Source: Ariolimax columbianus
Taxonomy: Eukaryota > Mollusca > Gastropoda > Stylommatophora > Arionidae
Direction: 5' to 3'
Assembly: GCA_036924085.1 (NCBI GenBank)
Contig: JAVGWX010000019.1
Span: 13,616,696 to 13,680,695 of the forward strand
Length of the DNA stretch: 64,000 nt
The notes below the pieces were generated by a model. The model was not told the origin of the DNA and searched no databases. It was given only the letters and a program-made list of their open reading frames with translations. Numbering within the stretch: position 1 is the stretch's first letter; every line of letters starts with the position of its first letter. This document shows positions 1 to 10,851 of this stretch, piece by piece. Made by a program: the position numbers and the translations under genes.

Positions 1-304
1 GTACCTGTTCAAGTAGTTGATATTTTATTGTTATCAGCATACGTGGTTACTTGTCACTTTTTTCAATTATCAGCGTCTTTGTTTTCTTTATGTTAATGTC
101 TAATCCAAACTCTTGACTTATTGTGTATATTGCTGTCACAAGCTCCTGTAATTCTTGCTCACTTTTTGCCATCAAAACTGTATCATCCGCATATTTAAGA
201 TTGTTCATTGTCACTCCTCCATTGACAAGCCCTGACATCTTGTGCAAGTGTTGAATCAGTACGTTACGTTCCGTTCTTGTGCAGAACAAAATTCTTTGCT
301 TCAA
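1..304 (-). pseudogene. RTE-like reverse transcriptase fragment
   Basis: The reverse strand encodes the part of an RTE-clade reverse transcriptase around the catalytic YADD box (read as LKYADDTVLMAKSEQELQ), then the conserved GLDINIKKTKT stretch that follows it in this clade. It is open from 304 to 47 but has no beginning or end, and the element runs off the window edge. The same fragment lies at 51240-51560 in duplication copy 2, where the C-terminal part is also present (50733-51275). It is a dead remnant. Assignment to RTE rests on the KTKT and following motifs and is by recognition only. Confidence 0.7.
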
Positions 305-319
305 ACAATCGTGGAAGTT

Positions 320-1440
320 ATTGTTGGCTTAATAGCTGAAATTATTGGCTCGGATGAGGGTCTTCTTTATTTAGCAGGTGATTGTTTTTAAACAAAAATC
401 TGTCGTTGCTTCCTCCTTTGCTAACCTGTTTGTTTTCGCCCGTCTTGTATCCACTATATCACTCTACCCGACTCTTGGCTTTCAGTTCAGCCAACGCTTT
501 TTATTTATTATCGCTATGCCAATTTTACCATTCATGAGGACTTGTGGAACTGACATTACATCTGTAAGAACAACAGCCTGCTGGTATTAGCTTGTTGTGC
601 TGCTAATAAGTTTAGCAGCAATAATTTGTGCTTGTACTTCAGCCGGGTACTTTCAGCATAATTTACAATGTGGTTGAACTACTCGTTTTGGTTTTCTTTA
701 TCTGAGTACACAACATAAATTCCTGCTCCTTCATTCTTCACTGTTCTCGTAGCTGATCTGTTAATATATGAATTTATGTTTCTGTTGGGTATAGTTTTTC
801 AATCACGTCACATGTTGCTGCTTTCTTGTGGAGAACTTGTTGCTCTCCCATGGCCGTTAGGGGCAGTTATGAACGTTGTTATGTTACGAGTTTGTGTTTG
901 TTCTCAGGAGACTGGAAGAGGCTTTGGATTTCGCTCCTTAATAATGTCTGGTAATGTATTCTTATATATTGGTACTGGTTGTTTGGACCGACTTACAACA
1001 TTGCTTCTCTTCAGTCTACCACTGGATGGATCTCTTAATGTGGTCTTTACTTGATGTGCTGTCATTGTTCTGTGAGCATCACAGTCTTCGTGTCTCGTCT
1101 TTGTGATAGAAACATGATGCCTCTATATTTCTTCCTTGTCGTTTATTTAAGACGTATTCATGGCGCCCGTGATCACAGAAACCTATTCATTTTGTACATT
1201 ATCTAAGGTTTTAGGTTGTATGGCTTTTGCAGAGACCCTTTTGCTTATCCGTAATCCACACTTTGCCAGTATTGTCTTTCTTGAGCGTTGCAACATTTGC
1301 TGAATGGACCCAATATATTTTGTTTCAAGTGAGGCGTCCACGTCATTTTCTTGTCCAATGTGATCCCCACACTCACCAGCTCATCATCTACTTGGACCTG
1401 TATATATCCCAGTCGGATTTCTTCGTCATTTTCCTTATTT
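320..1440 (-). pseudogene. Decayed I-like retrotransposon (RT thumb to RNase H)
   Basis: Broken reverse-strand frames show pieces typical of I-clade polyproteins: a GITLDKKMTWTPHLKQ stretch (the post-RT conserved segment) near 1390-1330, and an RNase H-like VVLTDVMSVPQVL stretch near 590-550. Stops and frameshifts interrupt all frames. The matching region in copy 2 is 51570-52680 and continues upstream into recognisable RT motifs to about 53270. Fragments of a similar element, with the same wording in the RNase H and RT, lie on + at 43400-46110, so I treat them as one family, distinct from the (GAA)n-tailed family. Most of the interval can only be assigned through its copy-2 relative. Confidence 0.45.
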
Positions 1441-1446
1441 GAAAGA

Positions 1447-1900
1447 GTGAATTATGTTACACCCGTTCTGAGAGATTGTGTTCCCAGAAGGTTCTTATGG
1501 TTCACCTCCCTTTTTCTGAACATAACGTGGGATATAATTCCATGGCTCACCTGATCCTTTTTGTACCAAATGTGGCATGACTTCCCAGGGTTCTCATAAC
1601 CCTTTTTCGAACAAGCGTCTGACGTTGTACCAGGGTTCTCTTTATGCAATGGTCAATGGAACACAGCGACAGTAATCTGGTACCCCTACATAAAAAGAAA
1701 CCGCTGATACCGCGAGGAAGATCTCCAATGTGTTGGTCAGACTCCGCTGATTTATGTTCCAACATCCTTGACACCTCAGGAAGAGGAGGACTTATCGCGT
1801 ACTAGGCTTCTGCAGCCCAAGACAGGTTCCTCTGGATACTAAACTTATGATCCGCCGTTAAGCTGAAAAACAGGTGATACATGTCAAGTTACGAAAAGAT
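1447..1900. other. Unidentified stretch shared by duplication copies 1 and 2
   Basis: It matches 54430-54900. It contains a single unit (about 1447-1490) of the 42-bp sequence that is expanded to many units in copy 2. I recognise no protein family in any frame. Confidence 0.5.
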
Positions 1901-1924
1901 TTTTCCGTAAGTCTTAAATTTATG

Positions 1925-2275
1925 AGCATATATTTTTTTCGAAGTCAATTTTTGCTACTTTCTGTTTTGCTTATTCAAATATTTTAAATATTGTTTTTGA
2001 TTGAACAGCCTCTATATATTTCAAATATTTTTAATATTGTTTTTGATTGACCTGCCTCTATTTATTTTGTATCATTTAAATATTGTTTTTCATTGACATG
2101 CCTCTATATATTTTACATATTTTAAATATTGGTTTTGATTGACCTGCCTCTATATATTTTAAATATTTTAAATATTGTTTTTGATTGACATGCCTCTATA
2201 TATTTTACATATTTTAAATATTGTTTGTCATTGACAGGCCTCTATATATTTTCTCCATGCTTCATATTTACAGCT
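1925..2275. repeat. About 47-bp AT-rich tandem repeat, about 6 units, copy 1 only
   Basis: Units centred on TGCCTCTATATATTTT recur at about 2010, 2052, 2099, 2146, 2191 and 2240. Copy 2 has only one unit at 55000-55040. The unit resembles the linker between endonuclease and RT of the CR1-like element at 25715-28647 (about 27550-27650: the same cctctatata and ttcaaagtctatttttgct words). The repeat therefore probably arose inside an old CR1-like fragment. Confidence 0.75.
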
Positions 2276-2279
2276 TCTA

Positions 2280-3245
2280 TATTTAACTACACATCTAGTT
2301 ATCGTTTTTTGACTCGTCCCGAAAAAACTGTGATTCCTCTGTAGTTATTGCAGTCTGTTATCTTTACTTTCATGGACAGTTTAGTTCCAAAGCATTCTTT
2401 CTACTCCAATGACAATTTCTCGTCTTCCAAAATCATCTAAACTAATTTGTAAATTTCATCTGTGACTTATCCCGCTAATTTACATTTCTTGAATTGTCAT
2501 AAGACCCTCAAAATTCGAACTTTGCTGGGTGTGTTTTAATTCAAATCTAATGTATCTGCTGCTTGTGTTCACAGAGGCGTTGGTCTATTGAGACTCTTGC
2601 AACCCATCTGTTCTTTTGTTTTTCCATTGATGACAGTTATTTTGCCTTGTTTATCCTTCATTGATTTATATGTCTGTTAAACTCAATTTGTTAATTTTTA
2701 AACGCTTGCAAAAATATCTTTAATATTCTTAGAAAGTTTAAAAAATCCTACAAAATTTATTATATTATTTTGCTTGCATTTAGATTAATCTCTCGACAGG
2801 AGATGTCCAGCCTGAGATACGTTTTTGGGAGCTTTCACTACTGCAAGTTTAGCTAGTGGGGTAATTGAGACATGCAGGTTTACTCACCACTTCATGGTGA
2901 CCAAATCGATGGAGTCGTTCTGCTATACTTTGATCATAATATGAGAAACTGGGCTATTCTAGGATCGGCTCGTCTATTATTATATTTTATTTTATTTCAT
3001 GTCCAACTTTCTAAAGAATATTCAAACCAATTGTCATACACTGCAAATAATTACTTAGACCACATATATCAAAGTATACATATTGCTAAAACAATGTTTT
3101 AGATAGAACAATAGAAAGTGCAGCCAATGATTATGAATTTATGTGTACAATGATATAAGAAAAAACATCACGTTAATCATAATGTATAGATACGAAGGCG
3201 GTTAAAGTCAAATCGAGACTTTTTATTTGTAAGGAAAATATTTGT
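2280..3245. other. Shared intergenic DNA, probably decayed LINE plus unknown
   Basis: It is homologous to 55030-56040 in copy 2. 2280-2750 may be more of the CR1-like endonuclease region that seeded the adjacent repeat, but I could not place motifs. 2872-3102 is an open frame also open in copy 2; I judge it fortuitous (see rejected items). Confidence 0.4.
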
Positions 3246-3249
3246 TTTT

Positions 3250-3965
3250 CAAGAAGACAATATGACATTGAATTTGTTATATAATTTCCTGAAACGCTTA
3301 TGCACTTATCTCGGCGTTTAAGTAATGTTTACAAAGCTTAAGCGTATAAAGATTTGTCAGTATATCTGAACCAATCCAGGACAGCATGTTTCACTTCGTA
3401 ATCAATGCTGAAATAATGAACTACCAGGAATTATGTTAGTGATCAAAACAGTTAGAAGTCGGGAGGTCTTGAATGTAAAGTTGATGAGAATGTTGCTACA
3501 GATGGCACAACGTGCCGTATAAGGTCGAAAGTTATCTTGCAGGAGCAGGCGCCCTTTGTGATTAAACCCAACGTGTATTAATCTTCGGAAAATGCAGATG
3601 TTCTTGAATAATTGTGTTTTCCGTTACCAGAGAAAGACTTCCCTCTTGTGCAATTTTAGGTTATGCGTCGATTTTGCAGCAAAAAGCGTTCCAGAATCTG
3701 GATATTCACAGGAATGGCTGGTGGGTTGAGAGCCACCACGGCCGTGATCATCACTTACTGATTCACGGCCTTCTCTAAAACGTGTACACCATCCAAATGC
3801 TTTACTGCGGATGCGTGTCTTATCATCCTATTGAGATTGCTGTCATCTCTAAAATTTCGCAGGTTTCACGCCTTTATTCACAAGAAACGGCATCACAACA
3901 CGTTGCTCCCTGCAATTACTAGCAGTGGTTTCCGCCATTTTTATTTTATCTGTTTCGTGACTGAC
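3250..3965 (-). pseudogene. mariner-type transposase remnant
   Basis: Reverse-strand frames read as a Tc1/mariner transposase in pieces. The N-terminal helix-turn-helix part reads RVVMPFLVNKGVKPAKF, then CTRFREGRESVSDDHGRGG (the family's W-C-x-x-F-x-x-G-R-x-S-x-x-D-x-x-R-x-G-R box, about 3800-3720), then a region resembling the EHLHFRK box near 3600. About 3420-3250 corresponds to the C-terminal DWFRHTDKSFYPEAFQALIKR part, which is better preserved at 56069-56281. The middle carrying the catalytic aspartates is deleted, and there are many stops. It is inactive. Confidence 0.7.
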
Positions 3966-4098
3966 CCATGGCAAGTAAGCCACCAAGCAGAAATAGAAAA
4001 CAAGTGCCCCTAACTAATGATATTAGTTCAAGCACGCTATACCTCATTCAGGAAGAATTTGAACAAATATTCATGATTTGGGATGAACGTCACTCATG

Positions 4099-4137
<39 letters not shown>
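4099..4137. repeat. (TA)n microsatellite
   Basis: A run of TA dinucleotides of about 38 bp separates the two mariner remnants. The copy-2 equivalent near 57088 is shorter. Confidence 0.95.
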
Positions 4138-4139
<2 letters not shown>

Positions 4140-4905
4140 GAGAGTGCAGGTCAGAATGTAATACACCGCCCCATTTTTTCAGAAATTATTCATTCAGAAT
4201 GCAATACATTTTTACATAATGAACAAGGATATGTCATGTAAAAATATTCTTACTCAAAGTAATCCACACAAACTGTTGGGCCTTTACGTCATCGCTAAAC
4301 ATATGTTTGTATGTCTTGCTAGTGATCACGTAGCCATTTCTTCCCTGCTTTAATCAGACCCTCATCGTCCTCACAACTTGTCCTATAAACTGCATTTTCA
4401 ATTGGACCAATAAGATGATAATCAGAGGAAATCAGATCAGGACTATAGGGTGGATGAGGGAGTATACTCCAATCCATTTTGGCTTTTTGTCTCACGTTAT
4501 GTCAGAGTTTGAGTAAGGGCGCGCATTGAAATGGAGCAGCAGTGATGTTGGATTCTTGTGAGGACCAACTTTTTAGTTCCGTCTATTGAATTTTGTTAAT
4601 GTCATGAAATAAGCTTGCGAATTGATTGTCTCTCATATTGGCATCACTTCCACAAAAATAATATCTCAAATGTGCCAAAAGACAGTGCTCGTGACCTTTC
4701 CGACTGAAGAGTTTTCTTGAATTTCTTTCTTTGTAGCGATTGAGGATCATGTCCCTCCATTGTCTGCCTTTCTGTTTCAGGCTCAAAATGGTGCGCCAAT
4801 GTTTTTTCACCTCTAACGATCCTGGATAAACAGTTTTCACCATTAGCATCGGAACGCTCCAAAAACTTACAATAAATAGTTTTTCTTTGCATTTTGTGTT
4901 TATTT
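4140..4905 (-). pseudogene. Second mariner-type transposase remnant
   Basis: The reverse strand encodes the catalytic half of a mariner transposase. HHFEPETERQTMEGHDPQS (about 4810-4750) corresponds to the canonical first-aspartate region, where GDETW is degraded to GEKTL. KKFKKTLQSERSRAL follows, and then the third-aspartate region, a decayed relative of PPYSPDLxxSDYHLF at about 4475-4400. The C-terminus follows at about 4330-4240. Frameshifts split it into two overlapping frames. Copy 2 has a shorter version at 57110-57690. It is not functional. Confidence 0.7.
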
Positions 4906-4909
4906 GTGA

Positions 4910-5548
4910 GACTTGGAAGAACTCATCTTAAGCAAACATTAAAAAATGTCAAAAGTTTTAATATCTTGACCTGCATTTTCATTTGCTGATTGAAAATTGC
5001 AATAATAATTGTTTAATGGTGGTTCGCATTTAATAATAATGCCACCAGCATGGTCCAAAGTGCCACAGGTCATGCAGCTCCATCTCTCTACTTGCTGAAG
5101 TTTTAATTATTTGACCCTATCGACTTACTGTGCTTCTGACTGCATACCATCCATATACAGAACACAAACGATGGTTAATATTCACAACAATTCATTTCTC
5201 TGCAGCAAAGAGTTCTATAACAATTCGCTGTTTGTATCGCATATTGTCCAGAGGCGCCATTTTAACGGTCTGTTGGCATTGGTTCATGTGACCGAATGCG
5301 GTGTAGTGTCGTTTACACAATCAGCACATTACAAATTTGAGGTGTGTTAAATGTCATGTTTGTATATTTATTATGAGTTAAAATAAATGATGTGGTGCTT
5401 TACTGTCCGACCTCCCTTCATAAATACTGAAATGGGTTCTCAATGACAAAAATATATATATTTTTTCTACAAGAACAGTTGAAAGGTAACTTTCAACAAA
5501 TATAGTTTTAAAACTAACTTGGATACCTTTTCTGTAACAGTCTAGAGA
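4910..5548. other. Upstream region of the copy-1 signal-peptide exon
   Basis: No coding features recognised. It is shared with copy 2 (57680-58133). The last 100 bp before the ATG are conserved among all three copies, from about 5440 here and from about 37830 downward in copy 3, so this may be the 5'UTR/promoter-proximal part of the Ig gene. I see no clear TATA element that I would defend. Confidence 0.4.
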
Positions 5549-5603
5549 ATGATATACTTTGGCACCAAATCCGCCCTTGTCATCAGTGTATTGCTTACCT
5601 CAG
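5549..5603 (+). CDS. Exon 1 (signal peptide) of Ig-domain gene, copy 1
   Basis: The ATG at 5549 opens an 18-codon hydrophobic leader (MIYFGTKSALVISVLLTSG-like) ending at CAG|GTAAGA, a strong splice donor, in phase 1. The same 55-nt exon with the same donor occurs at 58134-58188 (+) and 37680-37626 (-). This copy has a Met-Ile start where the others have Met-Val. The exon that should follow is missing here: homology with copy 2 breaks near 7160, some 150 bp before the point where exon 2 begins in copy 2. It is therefore an orphan exon unless exon 2 lies elsewhere. The leader and splice donor are read directly; function in secretion is inferred from hydrophobicity. Confidence 0.6.
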
Positions 5604-6259
5604 GTAAGATCTTGCTTTCAATAAAATGAGTGTTTAGAAACGAATTTCTTTGTATTTTCACCGGGAATTCAAAGAGTGTCAGTATTAGTCATAATCACAT
5701 TTATAATACATTACAGTATATTGAAATGACTTCTAAATTATGTACTTCTATTTTTTTAGCGAAAAATCCCGGTTTAAATCTGCAGAAATAAAATATATTG
5801 CAAACGTCAGAATTACTTCACCTTAATTAGGATATATCATAAATGTAACTGATTGTGAAACATGGTGATAACATTCGAAATAAAATTGTTTGAGACAAAA
5901 ACAGAGGAATTTAACTCCATAATAGTGTTTACAATTTATAATCATTGTAACAAAAGTGCTGACGTTTTTCGTGGTTTTTGATGACAATTGTCTTGTCTCA
6001 TAAATGTTTTGAACAGTGTTCACAATCAACTTTTATACGAGGTGGTTATTGTTGAATGATAATTCAAGAAACATTTTGCTTACTTCATATTTATGGATTG
6101 ATATATCCTTCAATATTGTTAGATATAAAATCAATATTGTAAAGTATAATTGACAGATCGTTGTTTCCATTGTTAAACAGTTCACTGTCATAGTCTGGTC
6201 ATGTGAATCCGATTTGATTTCGTTCGATTAATATTGCGCCAGTTGCTGTGTGTTGCATC

Positions 6260-6665
6260 TCCCGTATATGTGTGTGTGTGAGAGAGAGAGCGTGTGTGTG
6301 CTAGTGTGAGAGCGTGTGTGCTTGTGTGAGATCTAGTGTGCTTGTGTGAGAGCGTGTGTGTGCTTGTGTGAGAGCGTGTGTGTGCTTGTGTGAGAGCGTG
6401 TGTGTGGTTGTGTGAGATCGTGTGTGTGCTTGTGTGAGAGCGTGTGTGTGCTTGTGTGAGAGCGTGTGTGTGCTTGTGTGAAAGCGTGTGTGTGCTTGTG
6501 TGAGAGCGTGTGTGTGCTTGTGTGAGAACGTGTGTGTGCTTGTGTGAGAGCGTGTGTGGGCTTGTGTGTGGGAGCTCGTGCTCGTGCTCGTGCTCTTGGG
6601 CGTGCTCGTGCGAGTGCGCGTGCTCGTGCGCGTGCGTGAGTGTGTGCATTTGTGTGTGTGTGAGT
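6260..6665. repeat. TG-rich microsatellite in intron 1, copy 1
   Basis: About 400 bp of TGTGTG interspersed with GAGAGCG and CTTGTGTGAGAGCG units, ending in a CGTGCTCGTGCTCGTG stretch. The corresponding intron position holds only about 35 bp in copy 2 (58851-58885) and about 1.4 kb in inverted copy 3 (31690-33110). Long open frames over it (His-Thr on one strand, Cys-Val on the other) are products of the repeat. Confidence 0.95.
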
Positions 6666-7164
6666 TTACACAATTGTTCCGATCGTAATCTTTGAATTAT
6701 TGTGCATATCTTGTTGGAGTTCTGTAGTTGGTTTAGAAATACCAATTTGTATTGTTCGTTTGAACAGTTCTTTTCTGTATTTTGTTTTTATCTGTAGGCT
6801 GATTGTTTTTTTTTTTGTCACTTTTTTCATCGTCTCTGCCATAACACAAATGATCGGAACTGTGAACTTTACACTTAAAGGTTCCAAACATGACGATACG
6901 CCATATCTTGACATACCTACAAGAAAAATGACTGTCCTAGTTAGCTATTTGTGCTAGGTTCCTCAAGCAGGTCTATCAGACGATCCTATTTGGGAAATTC
7001 ATACGAAGCGCAACGTTTTAACAACCGAATATTCTCTATGTCAATGAACTCTCCAATTATTAAAGAATTTAAAATTAAACTTAAAACAATATAATTTAAT
7101 ACTGATTAAATTTAGACAAATCACAAGTTTGTTTCTTCATTTTCTCTGCATTTGTTGATTATAT

Positions 7165-7745
7165 CATTTTGCAATGCTTGATAGACAGGGCTGTATCCTC
7201 TCACGTTATATGTACAACATATATGCGAAATTAATCATGAGAAATATTAAGAAGACGAGAACATTGAAAGTTTAGACCGATTTACGATTGGGGAGTACGA
7301 GATTCCAGAGTTACGATACGCAGAGGAAACAGTGATAGTATCAAGAAGTGCGGAAGGGCTAGAGCAGCTACTTTCAGCCGTTAATGGACATTGTAAAGGT
7401 CAAAATCTGTTCATAAACATAAACAAAACAAAGACAATGACCACCGATAAAACACAATGTCAGCATAAATTTACAATGGGTGGTAAGGAAATAGATTAGG
7501 TCACACATTTTGAATATTTGGGCTCCAGAATTGACAAAAATGGCGACTGTTCGAAATAAATAAGAAGAAGACTAGCTATGGCAATGCAGAGACTGAACAG
7601 CCTGGAGAAATTATGGCAGAGCACCAACAAAATGATAAAAGTAAAAATCTGTCCTAGGTCGACGTACAGCTTACCTTCTAAGTGTTTGTTAAGCCCGGAG
7701 GAAGGTGCACTGGAGTACACCAAGCAATAATAAATGTATGTCATT
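7165..7745 (+). pseudogene. RTE-like reverse transcriptase remnant, catalytic box changed
   Basis: Forward frames read GCILSRYMYNIYAKLIMRN, then LRYAEETVIVSRSAEGLEQLL, NLFININKTKTM, and FEYLGSRIDKNGDCSK followed by RRLAMAMQRLNSL. These are the ordered motifs of RTE reverse transcriptase after the palm. The metal-binding YADD is YAEE here, and stops interrupt the frames. It starts exactly where the homology between duplication copies 1 and 2 ends, so its arrival or a rearrangement with it removed the rest of copy 1. Confidence 0.75.
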
Positions 7746-8578
7746 TGTTTTTCATGTTTCTAGAAATATATAATGATGATGCCAAGAAGTAATACGGGGG
7801 TCGCCATACGTCCTGCACCACACGTGCCTGAAGAGACACGTAACATAAATTGTTACTGAAAAGGTCAGACAATAAATCAAATGTTAGTAGCACTGTTAAA
7901 TAAATCAAATTATTTCACGCAAATAGACACACGGAATTGTAATAAGCTGTAGGGGATGCATAGGTATGCTCAGGGGTGGATGAATTTCTACATCACATTT
8001 CTAAAGTGTGTTTTTTAGAATTATATGAAAGTTTGTTTGCGGAATCATGTTTTCTATATGCTGTTTTTGTATGTAATATATGTGTAGGTCTCTGCACTTG
8101 TGCGTGAATTTTTTTTTTGTCATTGTAATTTTTAACATTTGAGTAATTTGGAGGCACACTTCCTCACGGTATGAAAAACTCGAGATAACATTTTAGAGGA
8201 TTGGTCAACATGCGCATTTAGCCATCCACTTCTGCACGTTATACAACAATGGGGCAAGGAACATCTTCATCACCATGCACGTATGCTGTCGTTGGCGATG
8301 ATTTTCTACTACAAATTAAAAACTCCTCCTACCATTCGATAAAAGGGAAATGTGTTAGCTCTTTGCAAATTACGATGTGGCTTTTTCCGGGACTAGTCGG
8401 TAGGGGCTGTTGAAAAACTAGCCCATAATTAAGTCTCGTGGGATGCAACTGCTGTTGAAATATATGGTGCTTTTGTGTAATTTGCCTCTTTCTCTTCTTG
8501 AACTTATGATTCAACACTTCTTCGTGTCTCTCAGGCCGGGCTAACACTATAATGGAGTATATTGTGTTAGATAACTTA
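7746..8578. other. No gene recognised
   Basis: AT-rich sequence with no family I can name. The last 250 bp lead into rDNA spacer-like sequence. The other spacer copy has retrotransposon sequence at this position, so this part is not shared. Confidence 0.5.
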
Positions 8579-9153
8579 ACATCTGGGGTAGGTCTCTCGC
8601 CGCCGCGATTGACTCTCACACAGTATTGGTACGCTCGCCTGCCTCTCCCCGGCTAGGTAGCGGGACGAAATTTGTGGTGTCGTGCCCTCCGCAGAGGTGC
8701 GTTACTGTGGCCCGTATCGAGAAACTTTGACAGTGAGTGGCACTTTTTCGAAGGCTTATAGCAGTTCGTCTCGCTGGTGGTCAGACTCTCGCAAAGAGTT
8801 TGTGAACGGCAAATGGAAAGCAGGAATCCTGCCTAAAGGCCCTGTCCTCGCCTGACCAACCGTCGGGAGAAGGGCAGGCTGGCAGGCAAATATTGTCTCC
8901 AGTTCCTGTGAAATTCATCGCCGGGGCCGTTGGGATCCGTTCTGCACAGAGCGCTGCCATCCCTCCCCGAGCGAGCCCGGTCGGTCGGGCGTCTGGTGTG
9001 TGCACGGGCCCGTGTCAGGCGGTCCTAGGTCGACGGAGTGAGGGACGGAACAACCGTCCGTCCGTCAGTCGGTCCCTGCGGCCGTCCTAGTGAGGCTTTT
9101 TACACATCCGTCCTCCGCCGACCGGTGTGTGCGTTTCGTACGTCTCCGACAAA
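8579..9153 (+). other. rDNA spacer / 5'ETS-like sequence
   Basis: It lies directly before the 18S start. It matches the reverse strand of 16694-17352, beginning at the shared word CATCTGGGGTAG and running through GTCAGGCGGTCCTAGGTCGACGG and the CCGTCCGTCCGTC block to the 18S. It is a second-copy-supported external transcribed spacer, possibly with some intergenic spacer. I identified no Pol I promoter. Confidence 0.75.
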
Positions 9154-10410
9154 TATCTGGTTGATCCTGCCAGTAGTCATATGCTTGTCTTAAAGATTAA
9201 GCCATGCATGTCTAAGTTCACACTGTCTCACGGTGAAACCGCGAATGGCTCATTAAATCAGTCGAGGTTCCTTAGATGACTCGATCCTACTTGGATAACT
9301 GTGGCAATTCTAGAGCTAATACATGCTTACCAAGCATCCGACCATCGCGAAAAGGGCGTTTTTATTAATTCAAAACCAATCGTCCTTTCCCCTCGCGGGG
9401 TTGCGGCGTCCCCACTGGTGACTCTGAATAACTTTGTGCTGATCGCATGGCCTCATGTGCCGGCGACGCATCTTTTAAATGTCTGCCCTATCAAATGTCG
9501 ATGGTACGTGACGTACCTACCATGTTTGTAACGGGTAACGGGAAATCAGGGCTCGATTTCGGAGAGGGAGCATGAGAAACGGCTACCACATCCAAAGAAT
9601 GCAGCAGGCGCGCAACTTACCCACTCCCAGCACGGGGAGGTAGTGACGCAAAAATAACAATACTGGACTCTTTCGAGGCCCCGTATGTGGAATGAGTACA
9701 CTTTAAACCCTTTAACGAGGATCTATTGGAGGGCAAGTTTGGTGCTAGCAGCAGCGGTAATTCCAGCTCCAATGGCGTATATTAAAGTTGTTGCAGTTAC
9801 AAAGCTCGTAGTTGGATCTCAGGCGCAGGCGGGCTGTTCGCCTGTGCCGGTTCACTGCCCGTTGTCTCCTGCCCTACCGTCTGCCGGCCTTCTCCCGCGT
9901 GTGCTCTTCGCTGAGCGTGCGGGTGGCCGGCGCGTTTACTTTGAAAAAATTAGAGTGTTTAAAGCAAGCCTCGGCTGCCTGAATAATGGTGCATGGACTA
10001 ATGGAATAAGACCTCGCTTCTCTTTTGTTGGTTTTCGGAACTGGAGGTAATGATTAACAGGGACAAACGGGGGCATTCGTATTGCCGCGTTAGAGGGGAA
10101 ATTTTATGGATCGCCGCAAGACGAGCTACTGCGAAAGCATTTGTCAAAAATGTTTTCATTAATCAAGAACGAAAGTCAGAGGCGCGAAGACGATCAGGTA
10201 CCGTCGTAGTTCTGACCATAAATGATGCCGACTAGCGATCCGCAGGAGTTGCTTTGATGACTCTGCGGGCAGCTTCAGGGAAACCAAAGAAGGGATCCGG
10301 GGGAAGTATGGTTGCAAAGCTGAAACTTAAAGGAATTGACGGAAGAGCACCACCAGGAGTGGAGCTTGCGGCTTAATTTGACTCAACACGGCCAACAAGG
10401 AAATGATTGA
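9154..10410 (+). rRNA. 18S rRNA: 18S rRNA gene fragment, degenerate (5' two thirds)
   Basis: It begins with the universal eukaryotic start (TATCTGGTTGATCCTGCC at 9154). It proceeds through the 5' domain, the CAGCAGCGGTAATTCCAGCTCC core (about 9748), the GC-rich E23 expansion, and the AAACTTAAAGGAATTGACGG segment near 10325. Homology fades after CTCAACACGG (about 10395), so about 600 nt of the 3' part are absent. Universal positions are changed, for example the segment before GGATCGCCGCAAGACG and a 10-nt loss before GGGGGAAGTATGG, so this is a pseudogene. TCAGTCGAGGTTCC near 9260 suggests a lophotrochozoan, probably gastropod, host. Confidence 0.9.
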
Positions 10411-10851
10411 CAGGCCGAAAGCACTTTCGTGGGGTCTAATATGAAACGGGTGCTGGATTTAGATCCTCGAAAATCTGAGGCTAAGCTCTCCGTGGCTCGA
10501 TTGGCTTGCATTCAGTGTTCGATAAAAAAATTGCTGGAAGGGCACCACCATGTGTGGAGCCTGCCGCTTAATTTGACTCAACACGCTAATACTATATGAC
10601 TGACAAATCGAGAGCACTTTCGTTGGGTCTAATAGTGAACGTGTGCTGGTATTAGACAAACGGAAGACAGGTCAGTGTCTTAACCTCTTAATGAAAGAGC
10701 GTCTGATATGGTAATCTTATTTTAACCCTGCAGAAATCGCAGGTTCCAGACACCTAGTAATTAACAAACTAAAAGCCTTCTATTGATTCGTCCAGTCTAA
10801 TAGTGAACGGGTGCTGGTAATAGACCCTCGGAAGACAGGTCAGTTTTACCC
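10411..10851 (+). rRNA. Mosaic of repeated 18S and 28S rRNA scraps
   Basis: A 28S piece (TCTAATAGTGAACG...GCTGG...TAGAC...GACAGGT, from the domain VI region near the 28S 3' end) recurs at about 10433-10475, 10627-10680 and 10794-10851. A second 18S piece, GGGCACCACCA...GCTTAATTTGACTCAACACG at 10538-10590, repeats 10344-10396. After the middle 28S piece the sequence continues as degraded 28S to about 10775 (TAATC...CGCAGGTTCCAGACA). The pieces differ from each other by many substitutions, so the duplication is old. The last 28S piece ends in TTTTACCC, where the retrotransposon composite is inserted. Confidence 0.75.
10844..10851 (+). repeat. Target-site duplication, left copy (TTTTACCC)
   Basis: TTTTACCC precedes the TTC run of the composite and recurs at 17650-17657, where the 28S reading resumes (TTTTACCCTACTAATGAC, the normal 28S continuation). 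Confidence 0.7.

Larger units (their letters stand above)
1..7160 (+). repeat. Segmental duplication, copy 1 (left end outside window)
   Basis: Reading along +, this stretch matches 51236-59400 nearly base for base over long runs, for example the first 50 bases versus 51236 onward, the stretch after 378 versus 51613, 2872-3110 versus 55674-55912, and 5820-6180 versus 58408-58770. Homology stops near 7160, where a reverse-transcriptase remnant begins. Copy 1 is already homologous at base 1, so it continues outside the window. Compared with copy 2 it lacks about 1 kb around 1440, lacks the 42-bp minisatellite, and has longer TG and 47-bp repeats. It carries only the first exon of the Ig gene. 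Confidence 0.9.

Noticed and set aside
2872..3102. Frame of 76 codons also open in copy 2 (55674-55904)
   Set aside because: Nearly all differences between the two copies change the amino acid, and no family is recognised, so there is no sign of protein selection.
6188..6745. His-Thr-rich and Cys-Val-rich frames over the TG block of copy 1
   Set aside because: Microsatellite translation on both strands; no start context or conservation.
9685..10235. Open frames inside the 18S region
   Set aside because: They coincide with conserved 18S rRNA sequence and are fortuitous.
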